Assembly: GCA_945861165.1 (NCBI GenBank)
Contig: CAMATO010000022.1
Coordinates: 1 to 14,137 of the forward strand
Reading direction: 5' to 3'
Length of the DNA stretch: 14,137 nt
Source: Bifidobacterium breve
Lineage (GTDB): Bacteria; Actinomycetota; Actinomycetes; S36-B12; UBA5976
Shown piece by piece: positions 6,913 to 14,137 of this stretch; position 1 is the stretch's first letter; the number at the start of each line of letters is the position of its first letter. Both the position numbers and the translations under genes were made by a program. The notes beneath the pieces are model-generated. The model saw only the letters and a program-made list of their open reading frames with translations, made no database searches and was not told where the DNA came from.

Positions 6913-7782
6913 ATGACGCTTTCATTTGGTTCTTTAGTAACAATTACAGATCAAAAAGCTAGATCTCATACTGTTTTACTTGAAGCAGGTAAGCAATTCT
7001 TTACAAATCATGGGTCAATTAATCATGATGAAATCTCATCTGCCGGCGAAGGTGGAGTGGTAGCTAGCTCAAGTGGAATGCTTTACACAATTTTCACACC
7101 GGCGCTGCAAGATTTTGTGGTTGGTATGCCTAGAGGTGCGGCCGTTATTTATCCCAAAGATGCTGCCCAGATTGTTGAAATCGGAGATATGAAAGCTGGC
7201 TCCAAAGTCCTTGAAGCAGGAGTTGGTTCTGGTTCACTTACGTTGCATATTTTGCGAACCATTGGTGATTCAGGAAAATTGGTGTCTTGTGAAATAAGAG
7301 AAGAATTCCTAAAAGTTGCAAACAAAAACGTCGAAAGATATTTAGGAATAGTTCCTACAAATTGGCAATTAATGTTAACTGATTTTGCTGAGTTTAGAAG
7401 TGAAGAGAAATTTGATTGTATAGTTCTAGATTTAGTAAATCCTTGGGATATGATTAAAAACGTTTACCAACATTTAAGACCTGGGGGACACTTTGTTTCC
7501 TACTTAGCAACAACAACACAAATGTCTCGACTTGTTGAAGCACTTAAAGAGACAAACAATTGGACCGACGCAATAGCTTCTGAAACGCTTTATCGCGAAT
7601 GGCACTTGCAAGGATTGGCTGTCAGACCTAAACATCGAATGAATGGACACACCGGATTTCTGGTGCATAGTCGCCGCATGGCTGATGGAGTATCTGTGCC
7701 AGCCCGAAGGCAAAAGCCAGCAAAAGGTGCTTATGGTGTGGATTACATTGCCAAGCAGACTCAAGAAGGCGAAGTTGAATAA
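6913..7782 (+). CDS. trmI: tRNA (adenine-58-N1)-methyltransferase TrmI
   Basis: This SAM-dependent enzyme methylates A58 in the T-loop of tRNA. The 289-residue protein has the family's N-terminal beta domain with H-G-S-I-N-H-D (residues 33-39), the connecting S-S-G, and M-P-R-G-A-A-V-I-Y-P-K-D-A-A-Q-I (72-87) directly before the Rossmann domain. The SAM loop is L-E-A-G-V-G-S-G-S-L-T (100-110), with the ribose-binding acid in C-E-I-R (Glu127) and the adenosine-site L-D-L-V-N-P-W (172-178). A basic C-terminal tail follows. Length matches actinobacterial TrmI. It heads the run of genes ending with pup; the 39-base gap to arc holds only the arc ribosome site. trmI beside arc/mpa is the standard actinobacterial arrangement. 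Confidence 0.93.
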   Translation: MTLSFGSLVTITDQKARSHTVLLEAGKQFFTNHGSINHDEISSAGEGGVVASSSGMLYTIFTPALQDFVVGMPRGAAVIYPKDAAQIVEIGDMKAGSKVLEAGVGSGSLTLHILRTIGDSGKLVSCEIREEFLKVANKNVERYLGIVPTNWQLMLTDFAEFRSEEKFDCIVLDLVNPWDMIKNVYQHLRPGGHFVSYLATTTQMSRLVEALKETNNWTDAIASETLYREWHLQGLAVRPKHRMNGHTGFLVHSRRMADGVSVPARRQKPAKGAYGVDYIAKQTQEGEVE

Positions 7783-7821
7783 TAAAGATAGAATTATTAT
7801 CTAGATATCGGGAGGAATGCT

Positions 7822-9435
7822 TTGTCGCAAAATGTGGCGTCGAGTAGTTCAACACCTGATTCAAATAATGTCATAGAAGATTTAAAAACAAAGAACGACG
7901 AATTAGTAAGTTTGTTATCCAGTGCGAAATTACAGTTATTGAACCTAAAGGATCAAGTTGAAGCACTCGGTTCTCCTCCTTCTGGCTTTGGCATACTTTT
8001 AGATTTGTTTGAAAATGATGCAGACGTTTTAATTAGTGGTAAGAAAATGAGAGTAAATATCTCCCCAGAAATTGAAAAAACAGATCTAAAAATTGGTAGA
8101 GAAGTGGTTCTCAATGAGGCACTAAATATAATTTCTGTTCACGGTTATGAAAAAGCTGGTGAAATAGTTACCCTAAAAAGTTTATTAGAAGATGAATTAA
8201 GAGCAGTTGTGCTTTCACGTACAGATGAAGAAAGAGTTGTAAGAATTGCCGATTCACTCGATTCCAATTTAATCAAAGCTGGGGATTCCTTGCTACTCGA
8301 TTCTAAAAGTGGCTTTGTTTTCGAGAAAATACCTAAGAGTGAAGTTGAGGAATTAATATTAGAAGAAGTTCCTGATGTGAATTATGAAGACATTGGCGGG
8401 TTAGGCAGTCAAATTGAGCAAATTAGAGACGCAGTGGAATTACCTTTCCTACACAAAGATTTGTATCAAGAACATAAACTTCGAGCACCCAAAGGAATTT
8501 TGTTGTATGGACCTCCTGGTTGCGGAAAAACGTTAATTGCCAAAGCAGTTGCAAATTCTTTAGCCAAAAAAGTATCTGAAAAAAATGGCAGTAACTCAGG
8601 AAAATCCTTCTTCATTAATATAAAAGGTCCAGAATTATTAAATAAATATGTTGGCGAAACCGAACGTCACATTAGACAAATCTTTCAACGAGCTAGAGAC
8701 AAAGCTAGTGAAGGTATGCCAGTTATTGTATTTTTCGACGAAATGGATTCTTTATTTAAGACTAGAGGCACTGGTGTTTCAAGTGATGTGGAAAATACCA
8801 TTGTTCCCCAACTGCTTAGTGAAATTGATGGGGTTGAGGGCTTAGAAAATGTCATAGTTATTGGTGCATCCAATCGTGAAGACATGATTGATCCGGCCAT
8901 TCTTCGTCCAGGCAGATTAGATGTAAAAATTAAAATTCAACGACCAGACGCTCAAGGGGCTGCCGAGATTTTGTCAAAATATTTGACATCTGATTTACCA
9001 CTCAGTGCTGATGATTTAAGTCAACATAAAGGGGACAGATCTTTAACGGTTAAAACTATGATTCAACGTGCTGTGGAAAGAATGTATAACGAAAGTGATG
9101 ATAATAGGTTTATTGAAGTCACTTACGCTAATGGTGACAAAGAAGTTTTATACTTTAAGGATTTTTCAAGTGGAGCAATGTTAGAAAATATCGTTTCAAG
9201 AGCCAAAAAAGCAGCCATCAAAGAATTCCTAAGAAATGACAAAAAGGGTATAAGAGTTGAACATATTTTAGAAGCTTGTCAGGAAGAATTTAGAGAAAAT
9301 GAAGATCTACCAAATTCAACTAATCCAGATGATTGGGCCAGAATCTCAGGTAAAAAAGGTGAACGAATTGTGTTTCTGCGTACATTGATACAAAGCAAAC
9401 ATGGTGAAAATTCAGGCCGTTCTATTGAAACTTAA
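7822..9435 (+). CDS. arc: Proteasome-associated AAA ATPase ARC/Mpa lacking the C-terminal 20S-docking tail
   Basis: ARC/Mpa is a hexameric ring that captures Pup through its N-terminal coiled coils and unfolds pupylated proteins. The 537-residue protein shows the coiled coil (about 17-49) ending in the linker G-S-P-P-S-G-F-G, two OB-like domains (about 55-175), and the AAA domain: Walker A G-P-P-G-C-G-K-T (230-237), pore loop K-Y-V-G (275-278), Walker B V-F-F-D-E (303-307) and arginine fingers in I-L-R-P-G-R-L-D (360-367). TTG at 7822 is the start, since GGGAGGA ends 5 bases upstream; the nearby ATG at 7817 is out of frame. Mycobacterial-type proteins end in Gly-Gln-Tyr-Leu, which opens the 20S gate. 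This one stops after G-R-S-I-E-T, where the tail would continue. The body looks intact, so unfoldase activity is likely but docking on a 20S core is not. Confidence 0.95.
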   Translation: MSQNVASSSSTPDSNNVIEDLKTKNDELVSLLSSAKLQLLNLKDQVEALGSPPSGFGILLDLFENDADVLISGKKMRVNISPEIEKTDLKIGREVVLNEALNIISVHGYEKAGEIVTLKSLLEDELRAVVLSRTDEERVVRIADSLDSNLIKAGDSLLLDSKSGFVFEKIPKSEVEELILEEVPDVNYEDIGGLGSQIEQIRDAVELPFLHKDLYQEHKLRAPKGILLYGPPGCGKTLIAKAVANSLAKKVSEKNGSNSGKSFFINIKGPELLNKYVGETERHIRQIFQRARDKASEGMPVIVFFDEMDSLFKTRGTGVSSDVENTIVPQLLSEIDGVEGLENVIVIGASNREDMIDPAILRPGRLDVKIKIQRPDAQGAAEILSKYLTSDLPLSADDLSQHKGDRSLTVKTMIQRAVERMYNESDDNRFIEVTYANGDKEVLYFKDFSSGAMLENIVSRAKKAAIKEFLRNDKKGIRVEHILEACQEEFRENEDLPNSTNPDDWARISGKKGERIVFLRTLIQSKHGENSGRSIET

Positions 9436-9459
9436 GGTACCGCGGGTCAAATCCACTAA
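9436..9459 (+). other. Possible relic of the ARC C-terminal tail after the stop codon
   Basis: Directly behind the arc TAA the same frame continues with seven sense codons, G-T-A-G-Q-I-H, and then a second TAA at 9457-9459. Proteasome-linked ARC proteins end in a sequence of the type N-T-G-Q-Y-L at about this distance from the conserved body. The shared Gly-Gln in the right place could be a decayed docking tail cut off by a nonsense change, or simply coincidence in a 38-base gap. The DNA here (GGTACCGCGGGTC) is also more GC-rich than its surroundings. Confidence 0.3.
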
Positions 9460-9473
9460 GAGATGTTAATAAA

Positions 9474-10985
9474 TTGACAATTACTAGAGTAATGGGATTG
9501 GAAAACGAGTACGGAATATCTAGTGCAAAATCCACAGATCCCATAATTCTTTCTAATCGTATTGTTTCAGCTTATGCCAATCACATATATCCAGAAACTA
9601 AAATTAGATGGGACTACGATCTAGAAAATCCTTTGCGTGATGCTAGGGGTTTTGATTTAAGTAGAGCAGAAGCAGATATATCTCTTCTCACAAATGATGA
9701 GGTAATTATTCCTAATTTGGTTTTGCCTAATGGAGCTAGATTTTATGTTGATCATGCACATCCTGAGTACGCTGCACCTGAAGTTTTAACTCCGTCAGAA
9801 ATTGTGCAATGGGATTTGGCGGGGGAGAGAATAATGCAAATTGCTTGCGCCTTGGATGCCCAACAAAACCCTGATGACAAAATTAGAGTTTTTAAAAATA
9901 ATGTCGATAACAAAGGTGCAAGTTATGGAACTCATGAAAATTACATGACACCGAGGTCGATTGATTTCAATAAATTGATAAATGTGCTAACCCCGCATTT
10001 CATAACTAGGCAACTGTATTGCGGAGCAGGTCGCATTGGCTTAGGGCAGAAATCTGAGAGATCTGGTTATCAAATATCGCAGCGGGCTGATTACATTGAG
10101 GCCCATGTTGGTCTTGAAACAACAATGAAAAGACCGATTATAAATACTCGAGATGAGCCACATGCTGATCCAGCAAAACATCGACGGTTGCATGTAATTA
10201 TCGGGGATGCAAATATGAGCGATTTTGCCAATCTACTCAAAGTTGGCACCACTTCTTTAATTTTAAGCATGATTGAAGATGACTTCATCAATAGTGCCGA
10301 AGTAGAACTTACTGATCCCGTGAAAATAGTTAAAGACATTTCTCAAGATTTGGATATGAAAAATATTTATGAGACAAAGTCGGGAAATAAATTATCGGCA
10401 TTGAATATTCAGTACTGGTATTTGGAGAAAGCTAGGGAATATTGCAACCTCAAAGGAGTTGACGAACAAACAAAGGAAATTTTGAAGAATTGGGAATATG
10501 CGTTGGAAGGTCTCAAAAATAATCCAGAAATGTTAGTAGACAAAATTGATTGGCTTGCTAAGTATTCAATAATTGAAAAATATAGAAATAGAGATAACTT
10601 TGATCTTAATCATCCAACAATCAAATCACTTGACTTTAAATACAGTGAAATTACAGAAAATGATGGTATCGGTCAAGTTTTGAGACGAAATGGTTTACTA
10701 ACCGAAATAATCACAGAAGAGGCTATAAATAAGGCCATCACCGAGCCACCAGAAACAACTCGAGCATGGTTTAGGGGAAAAGTTTTGAGCAATTTCTCTC
10801 AATCTGTGTCAGCTGTTTCGTGGGATAGCGTTATTTTTGATTTAGATAAATCTCAACCACTCGTTAGAATCTCTACTCTTGACCCATTACGAGGCACAAG
10901 GGAGTTGGTAGGGCAATTTATTGATAAAGCAACCAGTGCCGCGGAATTGGTGAGTTTGATTCGCGCGACACCAGGGATTAACTAA
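9474..10985 (+). CDS. dop: Pup deamidase/depupylase Dop
   Basis: Dop converts the C-terminal Gln of Pup to Glu so that PafA can ligate it, and it also removes Pup from substrates. The 503-residue protein has the glutamine-synthetase-like fold: ATP/Mg-binding M-G-L-E-N-E-Y-G-I (7-15), the Dop-specific insertion D-Y-D-L-E-N-P-L-R-D-A-R-G-F-D-L (47-62 and after) that PafA lacks, Asp93 in Y-V-D-H-A-H-P-E-Y as the catalytic aspartate, F-K-N-N-V-D-N-K-G-x-S-Y-G-x-H-E-N, and P-I-I-N-T-R-D-E-P-H-A-D-P (221-233). The TTG start at 9474 gives the usual six-residue lead before M-G; the ribosome site is weak (AAGAGA region, 9458-9463). pup begins 23 bases downstream. Deamidation is needed here because Pup ends in Gln. 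Confidence 0.94.
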   Translation: MTITRVMGLENEYGISSAKSTDPIILSNRIVSAYANHIYPETKIRWDYDLENPLRDARGFDLSRAEADISLLTNDEVIIPNLVLPNGARFYVDHAHPEYAAPEVLTPSEIVQWDLAGERIMQIACALDAQQNPDDKIRVFKNNVDNKGASYGTHENYMTPRSIDFNKLINVLTPHFITRQLYCGAGRIGLGQKSERSGYQISQRADYIEAHVGLETTMKRPIINTRDEPHADPAKHRRLHVIIGDANMSDFANLLKVGTTSLILSMIEDDFINSAEVELTDPVKIVKDISQDLDMKNIYETKSGNKLSALNIQYWYLEKAREYCNLKGVDEQTKEILKNWEYALEGLKNNPEMLVDKIDWLAKYSIIEKYRNRDNFDLNHPTIKSLDFKYSEITENDGIGQVLRRNGLLTEIITEEAINKAITEPPETTRAWFRGKVLSNFSQSVSAVSWDSVIFDLDKSQPLVRISTLDPLRGTRELVGQFIDKATSAAELVSLIRATPGIN

Positions 10986-11008
10986 ACTGATGTTTAAAGG
11001 GGAATCCA

Positions 11009-11188
11009 ATGTTTAACCGCATAAATAAACCAACTAACGATAAAGCTAACGACAAAAGTGATTTAGGTGTTACCTATACAAAATCCTCAACAAAAGGTAT
11101 CGATTCTGTCTTAGATGAAATCGACGCAGTTTTGGAGAAAAACGCAGAAGAATTTGTCAAAGGTTTTATCCAAAAAGGTGGACAGTAA
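11009..11188 (+). CDS. pup: Prokaryotic ubiquitin-like protein Pup
   Basis: This small gene encodes the 59-residue protein tag Pup. The N-terminal part (about 1-28) is polar, rich in Asn, Lys, Asp and Ser, and expected to be disordered. The C-terminal part has the family pattern D-x-V-L-D-E-I-D-x-V-L-E-x-N-A-E-E-F-V (32-50), the helix bound by the ARC coiled coil, then K-G-F-I-Q-K-G-G-Q. Ending in Gly-Gly-Gln means Dop must deamidate it before PafA can attach it to lysines. Lys56 corresponds to the lysine used for self-pupylation in mycobacterial Pup. AAGGGGA (10997-11003) is a strong ribosome site 5 bases before the ATG; an upstream ATG at 10990 runs into a stop after eight codons. The next genes would usually be prcB and prcA, but they are absent. 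Confidence 0.97.
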   Translation: MFNRINKPTNDKANDKSDLGVTYTKSSTKGIDSVLDEIDAVLEKNAEEFVKGFIQKGGQ

Positions 11189-11314
11189 ATGTATGTATAT
11201 GCAAAAATCCCTTATTGTAATGATTATTTTTTAGAATTTTTTTTGTATATTTAGAAAAAACAATATGATACCTCCGATTTCAGCGTGGTCTAAAATATGA
11301 ATTGGTCGTATTGA
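11189..11314 (+). other. AT-rich pup-pafA spacer at the usual prcBA position
   Basis: In proteasome-bearing Actinobacteria this position usually holds prcB and prcA, the 20S core genes. Here only 126 bases separate the pup stop from the pafA start, and no proteasome-subunit sequence can be recognised in them. The stretch is exceptionally AT-rich with T- and A-runs (11225-11260). A 21-codon ORF starts with ATG at 11189, immediately after the pup stop, and ends with TAG at 11252-11254; it is hydrophobic and aromatic-rich, has no ribosome site of its own and resembles nothing I know. Promoter-like hexamers (TATGAT at 11264-11269, TAAAAT at 11291-11296) suggest that pafA may have its own promoter, but no good -35 element accompanies either. 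Confidence 0.6.
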
Positions 11315-12682
11315 ATGTTAAGTAAAAGAATCATGGGTCTTGAAACTGAGTACGGCGTAACTTGCGTTGTAGAAGGACAGAGAAGACTTTCTCCCGATGA
11401 AGTAGCGCGTTATCTATTTAGACGAGTGGTCGCGTGGGGTAGATCCTCAAATGTATTTTTGCCCAATGGTGGCAGACTTTATTTAGATGTTGGCTCGCAT
11501 CCTGAATACGCCACTGCTGAATGTGACAATTTATTTGATTTAATCCGACAGGATCAAGCTGGAGATCGCATTGTCGAGGACTTAGTAGTTGAGGCAGAAA
11601 AAAGATTAAACTCCGAAGGTGTGTCGGGTCAAATACATTTATTTAAAAACAATATTGATTCTGCTGGAAACAGTTATGGCTGTCACGAAAATTTCTCGGT
11701 TAGTCGCAAACATGATTTTAACCAAATTATTGAAACAATGATTCCATTTTTCATAACGAGACAAATTTTCTCAGGAGCAGGTAAATGGGACAGTGCGGGA
11801 AAAGAATCAAGCTTTCACTTAAGTCAAAGAGCAGAACATATGTGGGATTCAGTCTCAAGTGCCACCACTCGTTCACGTCCGATTATAAATACGCGAGATG
11901 AGCCACATGCTGATCCGGAGGAATACAGAAGACTGCATGTAATTGTGGGTGATTCCAATATGAGTGAATGCACAACCGTTCTAAAAGTTGCTACAGCAGA
12001 AATAATGTTAAGGATAGCTGAAAATGGATCAATCTCAGATAAATATGCGATAGAAAATCCCATTCGCGCAATTAGGGATATCTCAAGTGATTTAAAGTTT
12101 ACCAAGACATTCCGATTACTTTCGGGCAGAGAAATCACAGCACTGCAGTTGCAAAATGAAATATATAATATAGCGACTAAACTTCCAGAGCTAGATGAGA
12201 TGTTGGCACAACCACTCTATAACTACGCCTTTGATTTGTGGCGTCGAGTCCTAGATGCAATCGAAACAAATGATTTTTCATCGGTTGATAAAGAAATTGA
12301 TTGGGTTATAAAGAAAAAATTCTTCGCGCAATACCAAGCAAAACATAAAATTGATAGCAATGATGTACGGATGCATCTGGTTGATATCTCATATCATAAC
12401 GTTAGAAAAGACAGAGGACTTTTCTATATATTAGAAAATTCAGGTTTGGCAAAAACATTATTATCTGTAGAAGAAGTTAATGATTCTATGCAAATTGCAC
12501 CTCAGTCCACCAGAGCCGCATTGAGAGGCGAGTTTATAAAAAAAGCTCAGGAAAAGGGTAGGGATTTTTCAGTTGACTGGGTTCACCTAAAAATCAATGA
12601 CCAAAATCAAAGAACAGTTGCTTGCAAAGATCCTTTTCTTGCTGTTGATGACAGGGTAACAAAATTGATTGATTCCTTATAA
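11315..12682 (+). CDS. pafA: Pup-protein ligase PafA
   Basis: PafA uses ATP to phosphorylate the C-terminal Glu of deamidated Pup and joins it to substrate lysines. The 455-residue protein opens with R-I-M-G-L-E-T-E-Y-G-V-T-C (5-17), the Mg/ATP-binding strand typical of the ligase, has catalytic Asp58 in L-Y-L-D-V-G-S-H-P-E-Y, and lacks the insertion that marks Dop. Also present are L-F-K-N-N-I-D-S-A-G-N-S-Y-G-C-H-E-N, P-I-I-N-T-R-D-E-P-H-A-D-P (189-201) and a C-terminal Pup-binding domain. The start matches the family's usual M-x-x-R-I-M-G beginning; no ribosome site is seen, so translation may depend on a short leader. It is a paralogue of dop in the same window. pafB follows with no intervening base, so pafA-pafB-pafC read as one operon. 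Confidence 0.95.
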   Translation: MLSKRIMGLETEYGVTCVVEGQRRLSPDEVARYLFRRVVAWGRSSNVFLPNGGRLYLDVGSHPEYATAECDNLFDLIRQDQAGDRIVEDLVVEAEKRLNSEGVSGQIHLFKNNIDSAGNSYGCHENFSVSRKHDFNQIIETMIPFFITRQIFSGAGKWDSAGKESSFHLSQRAEHMWDSVSSATTRSRPIINTRDEPHADPEEYRRLHVIVGDSNMSECTTVLKVATAEIMLRIAENGSISDKYAIENPIRAIRDISSDLKFTKTFRLLSGREITALQLQNEIYNIATKLPELDEMLAQPLYNYAFDLWRRVLDAIETNDFSSVDKEIDWVIKKKFFAQYQAKHKIDSNDVRMHLVDISYHNVRKDRGLFYILENSGLAKTLLSVEEVNDSMQIAPQSTRAALRGEFIKKAQEKGRDFSVDWVHLKINDQNQRTVACKDPFLAVDDRVTKLIDSL

Positions 12683-13606
12683 GTGGCAATATCAAAAGCC
12701 GAAAGACTACTAAACTTATTTTTTGTCTTATTAAACACTAAACGCCCAATTAGTAGGCATGATATTCGTCAAAAAGTGAGTGGCTACGAGAATTGCGAAA
12801 GTGATTCATCATTTGAGCGAATGTTCGAGAGAGATAAAGATGAACTTCGATCAACAGGTATAAAAATTGAAACTCTATCAATGGACTCACTTTTTGAAGA
12901 CGAGTTAGGGTATCGCATTGACCAGAATATATTTATAACAAAAATGATTGACTGGTCAAGTGATGAAAGACTCATGTTGAATTTAGCGGCGGCAATTTGG
13001 AAAAACACGGAATTTGAAAATCTGGCAAAAATAGCATCAATCAAAGCAGGTAATGTCACTTCTGAACTATCTGACAGTGACAGTGAAACTATCAACGATT
13101 TAGATAATTTAAATTATCGAACTATCTTGCAATCTTTACAAAATAGATCTGCCTTAGATTTTCAATATCTAGCATTGGATGATTCGAAACCCCGTAATCG
13201 TAAAGTAATAGTGAAGAGGCTTTACCGATTAGAAAAATACTGGTATATCGAAGCGATTGATATAGCAGTTCAAGTGATAAAGAATTATCAAATAAATCGT
13301 ATATATGGACAGATACGACAGTCACAAGCTAGTCAGGTTGAAGTGAATTTACTCAAATCGCTCGCAAGCCCTTCGCAAGAAAAAAAATCAGTCGAAGTGA
13401 CAACCACAGAAGATTCTCGGTTACTGACACATATAACAGGAGGACTTGTGGCAGGGGAAGATAAAATATCATTTGATTATTTTGATGCAGAATCATTTGT
13501 GAATAACATACTATTTTTAAGTTCTATTATTACTGGTATTAACCATGATGAAGTGAAGAAATTGTATATTTCAAAGCTTATAGATTACAGAGATGTATTA
13601 AAATGA
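12683..13606 (+). CDS. pafB: WYL-domain transcriptional regulator PafB
   Basis: PafB pairs with PafC to activate LexA-independent DNA-damage response genes in mycobacteria. This 307-residue protein begins S-K-A-E-R-L-L-N-L (4-12), the usual PafB start, followed by a winged helix-turn-helix (about 1-85) with F-E-R-M-F-E-R-D-K-D-E-L-R-S-T-G-I (44-60), a very typical stretch, and G-Y-R-I-D. A WYL domain follows (about 145-215), where the W-Y-L motif appears as Trp187-Tyr188-Ile189 in K-Y-W-Y-I-E-A-I-D, with a downstream Asn-Arg in place of the more common Phe-Arg pattern. The C-terminal extension is divergent. The GTG start abuts the pafA stop, and the stop overlaps the pafC ATG (ATGA, 13603-13606), implying translational coupling and balanced production of the pair. 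Its link to pupylation is positional. Confidence 0.9.
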   Translation: MAISKAERLLNLFFVLLNTKRPISRHDIRQKVSGYENCESDSSFERMFERDKDELRSTGIKIETLSMDSLFEDELGYRIDQNIFITKMIDWSSDERLMLNLAAAIWKNTEFENLAKIASIKAGNVTSELSDSDSETINDLDNLNYRTILQSLQNRSALDFQYLALDDSKPRNRKVIVKRLYRLEKYWYIEAIDIAVQVIKNYQINRIYGQIRQSQASQVEVNLLKSLASPSQEKKSVEVTTTEDSRLLTHITGGLVAGEDKISFDYFDAESFVNNILFLSSIITGINHDEVKKLYISKLIDYRDVLK

Positions 13607-14137
13607 AGTTATTGAGTGAGCGGATTCCAAGACTACTTCTGGAGTTGCCGTGGTTATTCCAAAATCGTAACGTTTCACTTGACACATTTTGCAAGGAATT
13701 TTCTTTAACCAGAGAGCAAGCAATTGATGATTTGACTTTGTTAACTTATGTTGGGCCCGGTCGATTCGGTGGTGAACTAGTCGATATTCAATTTGATGAG
13801 GAAAATATATCTGTCATAGATAGCCAAGGTTTCAATAAATCCCTCAAGTTAAATAGCTTTGAAGCATTGCTGCTTCTACTAGGAGTTAAATTCATTTCTG
13901 AGCATTCTAATAATTCATCAACGTTAAAGATAGTTGAAAATAAGTTAGTCGATTTGATTGATAATAGTCATATTGCCAAAATAAGAGTTAGTAATATGAA
14001 TCTAAATAAACAGGTAATTAGCGAAAGCATCTCTGGTGATAACGAAGTTTTGATTAATTATATTAATAGTAATTTTGGGACGAGTACACAAAGACGAGTA
14101 AAACCCTTGACCATTTACTCTATCGAGGGCAATGAGT
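13603..14137 (+). CDS. pafC: WYL-domain regulator PafC (N-terminal part, runs off the window)
   Basis: The frame is open from the ATG overlapping the pafB stop to the window edge, giving 178 residues. The N-terminal domain has the PafC pattern: R-I-P-R-L-L-L-E-L-P-W-L (7-18), a helix-turn-helix with F-C-K-E-F-S-L-T-R-E-Q-A-I-D-D-L-T-L-L (29-47), G-P-G-R-F-G-G-E-L-V-D-I (51-62), and S-F-E-A-L-L-L-L-L-G (85-94), corresponding to the family's L-T-x-x-E-A-x-A-L-L segment. The residues near the edge (about 120 onward) would begin the WYL domain; the WYL triplet itself has not been reached. It is expected to act with PafB as a heterodimeric activator of DNA-repair genes. Confidence 0.85.
   Translation, partial: MKLLSERIPRLLLELPWLFQNRNVSLDTFCKEFSLTREQAIDDLTLLTYVGPGRFGGELVDIQFDEENISVIDSQGFNKSLKLNSFEALLLLLGVKFISEHSNNSSTLKIVENKLVDLIDNSHIAKIRVSNMNLNKQVISESISGDNEVLINYINSNFGTSTQRRVKPLTIYSIEGNE

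Noticed and set aside
7799..7808. 10-bp palindrome TATCTAGATA before arc
   Set aside because: It is short, AT-rich and close to the ribosome site; such palindromes are expected by chance in this DNA.
9474..10985. A second PafA ligase instead of Dop
   Set aside because: The insertion with D-Y-D-L-E-N-P-L-R-D-A-R-G-F-D-L and the Y-V-D-H-A-H-P-E-Y motif are Dop-specific, and Pup ends in Gln, which requires a deamidase.
11225..11262. Intrinsic terminator between pup and pafA
   Set aside because: Only weak A-T pairing between T-runs and A-runs is possible, with no GC stem followed by a U-tract.
1..14137. tRNA genes, CRISPR arrays, insertion sequences, phage genes
   Set aside because: No repeat-spacer pattern, transposase, integrase or tRNA-like fold was seen; intergenic gaps are nearly all under 130 bases and coding density is very high.

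Overview
The window is an AT-rich stretch (two lines counted by eye gave about 33-35% GC) carrying a gene set that belongs almost exclusively to Actinobacteria: a mycothiol ligase (mshC) beside three actinobacterial companion families, then PAC2, HAD phosphatase, RecB-like nuclease and TrmI genes, then the pupylation locus (ARC/Mpa ATPase, Dop, Pup, PafA) and the WYL regulators PafB and PafC. The order matches the locus known from mycobacteria and relatives. Low GC, tiny or absent gaps and tail-to-tail genes with no terminator space suggest a streamlined, low-GC actinobacterium, possibly a planktonic lineage. The exact taxon cannot be decided from the sequence.

Layout: (1) 1-2799, plus strand: the end of a histidine phosphatase (MSMEG_4193-type), a DUF3090 protein, an SCO1664-type kinase-fold protein, and mshC. 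mshC is preceded by an 18-bp perfect palindrome overlapping the -35 region of what looks like a leaderless promoter. (2) 2804-4393: pgi (glucose-6-phosphate isomerase), downstream of mshC; it is not part of this neighbourhood in mycobacteria. (3) 4394-6853: alternating strands, with PAC2 (-), HAD phosphatase (+) and a RecB/Cas4-like Fe-S nuclease (-), packed with stop codons touching or overlapping. (4) 6913-11188: trmI, arc, dop and pup on the plus strand. (5) 11189-11314: an AT-rich spacer where prcB and prcA would normally lie. (6) 11315-14137: pafA, pafB and the first 178 codons of pafC.

The main point is that this is a complete Pup-tagging system (Pup ending in GGQ, a deamidase/depupylase, a ligase and an unfoldase) with no 20S proteasome core genes in their usual position. 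The ATPase also lacks the C-terminal Gln-Tyr-Leu tail used to dock on the 20S core. It ends just before where the tail would be, and the seven in-frame codons after its stop read G-T-A-G-Q-I-H, possibly a decayed remnant. Together these suggest a lineage, like corynebacteria, that kept pupylation and the Pup-dependent unfoldase but lost proteasomal degradation. No wholly new system was identified; the gene families are all known. The novelty lies in the architecture and in the regulatory details listed in the findings.
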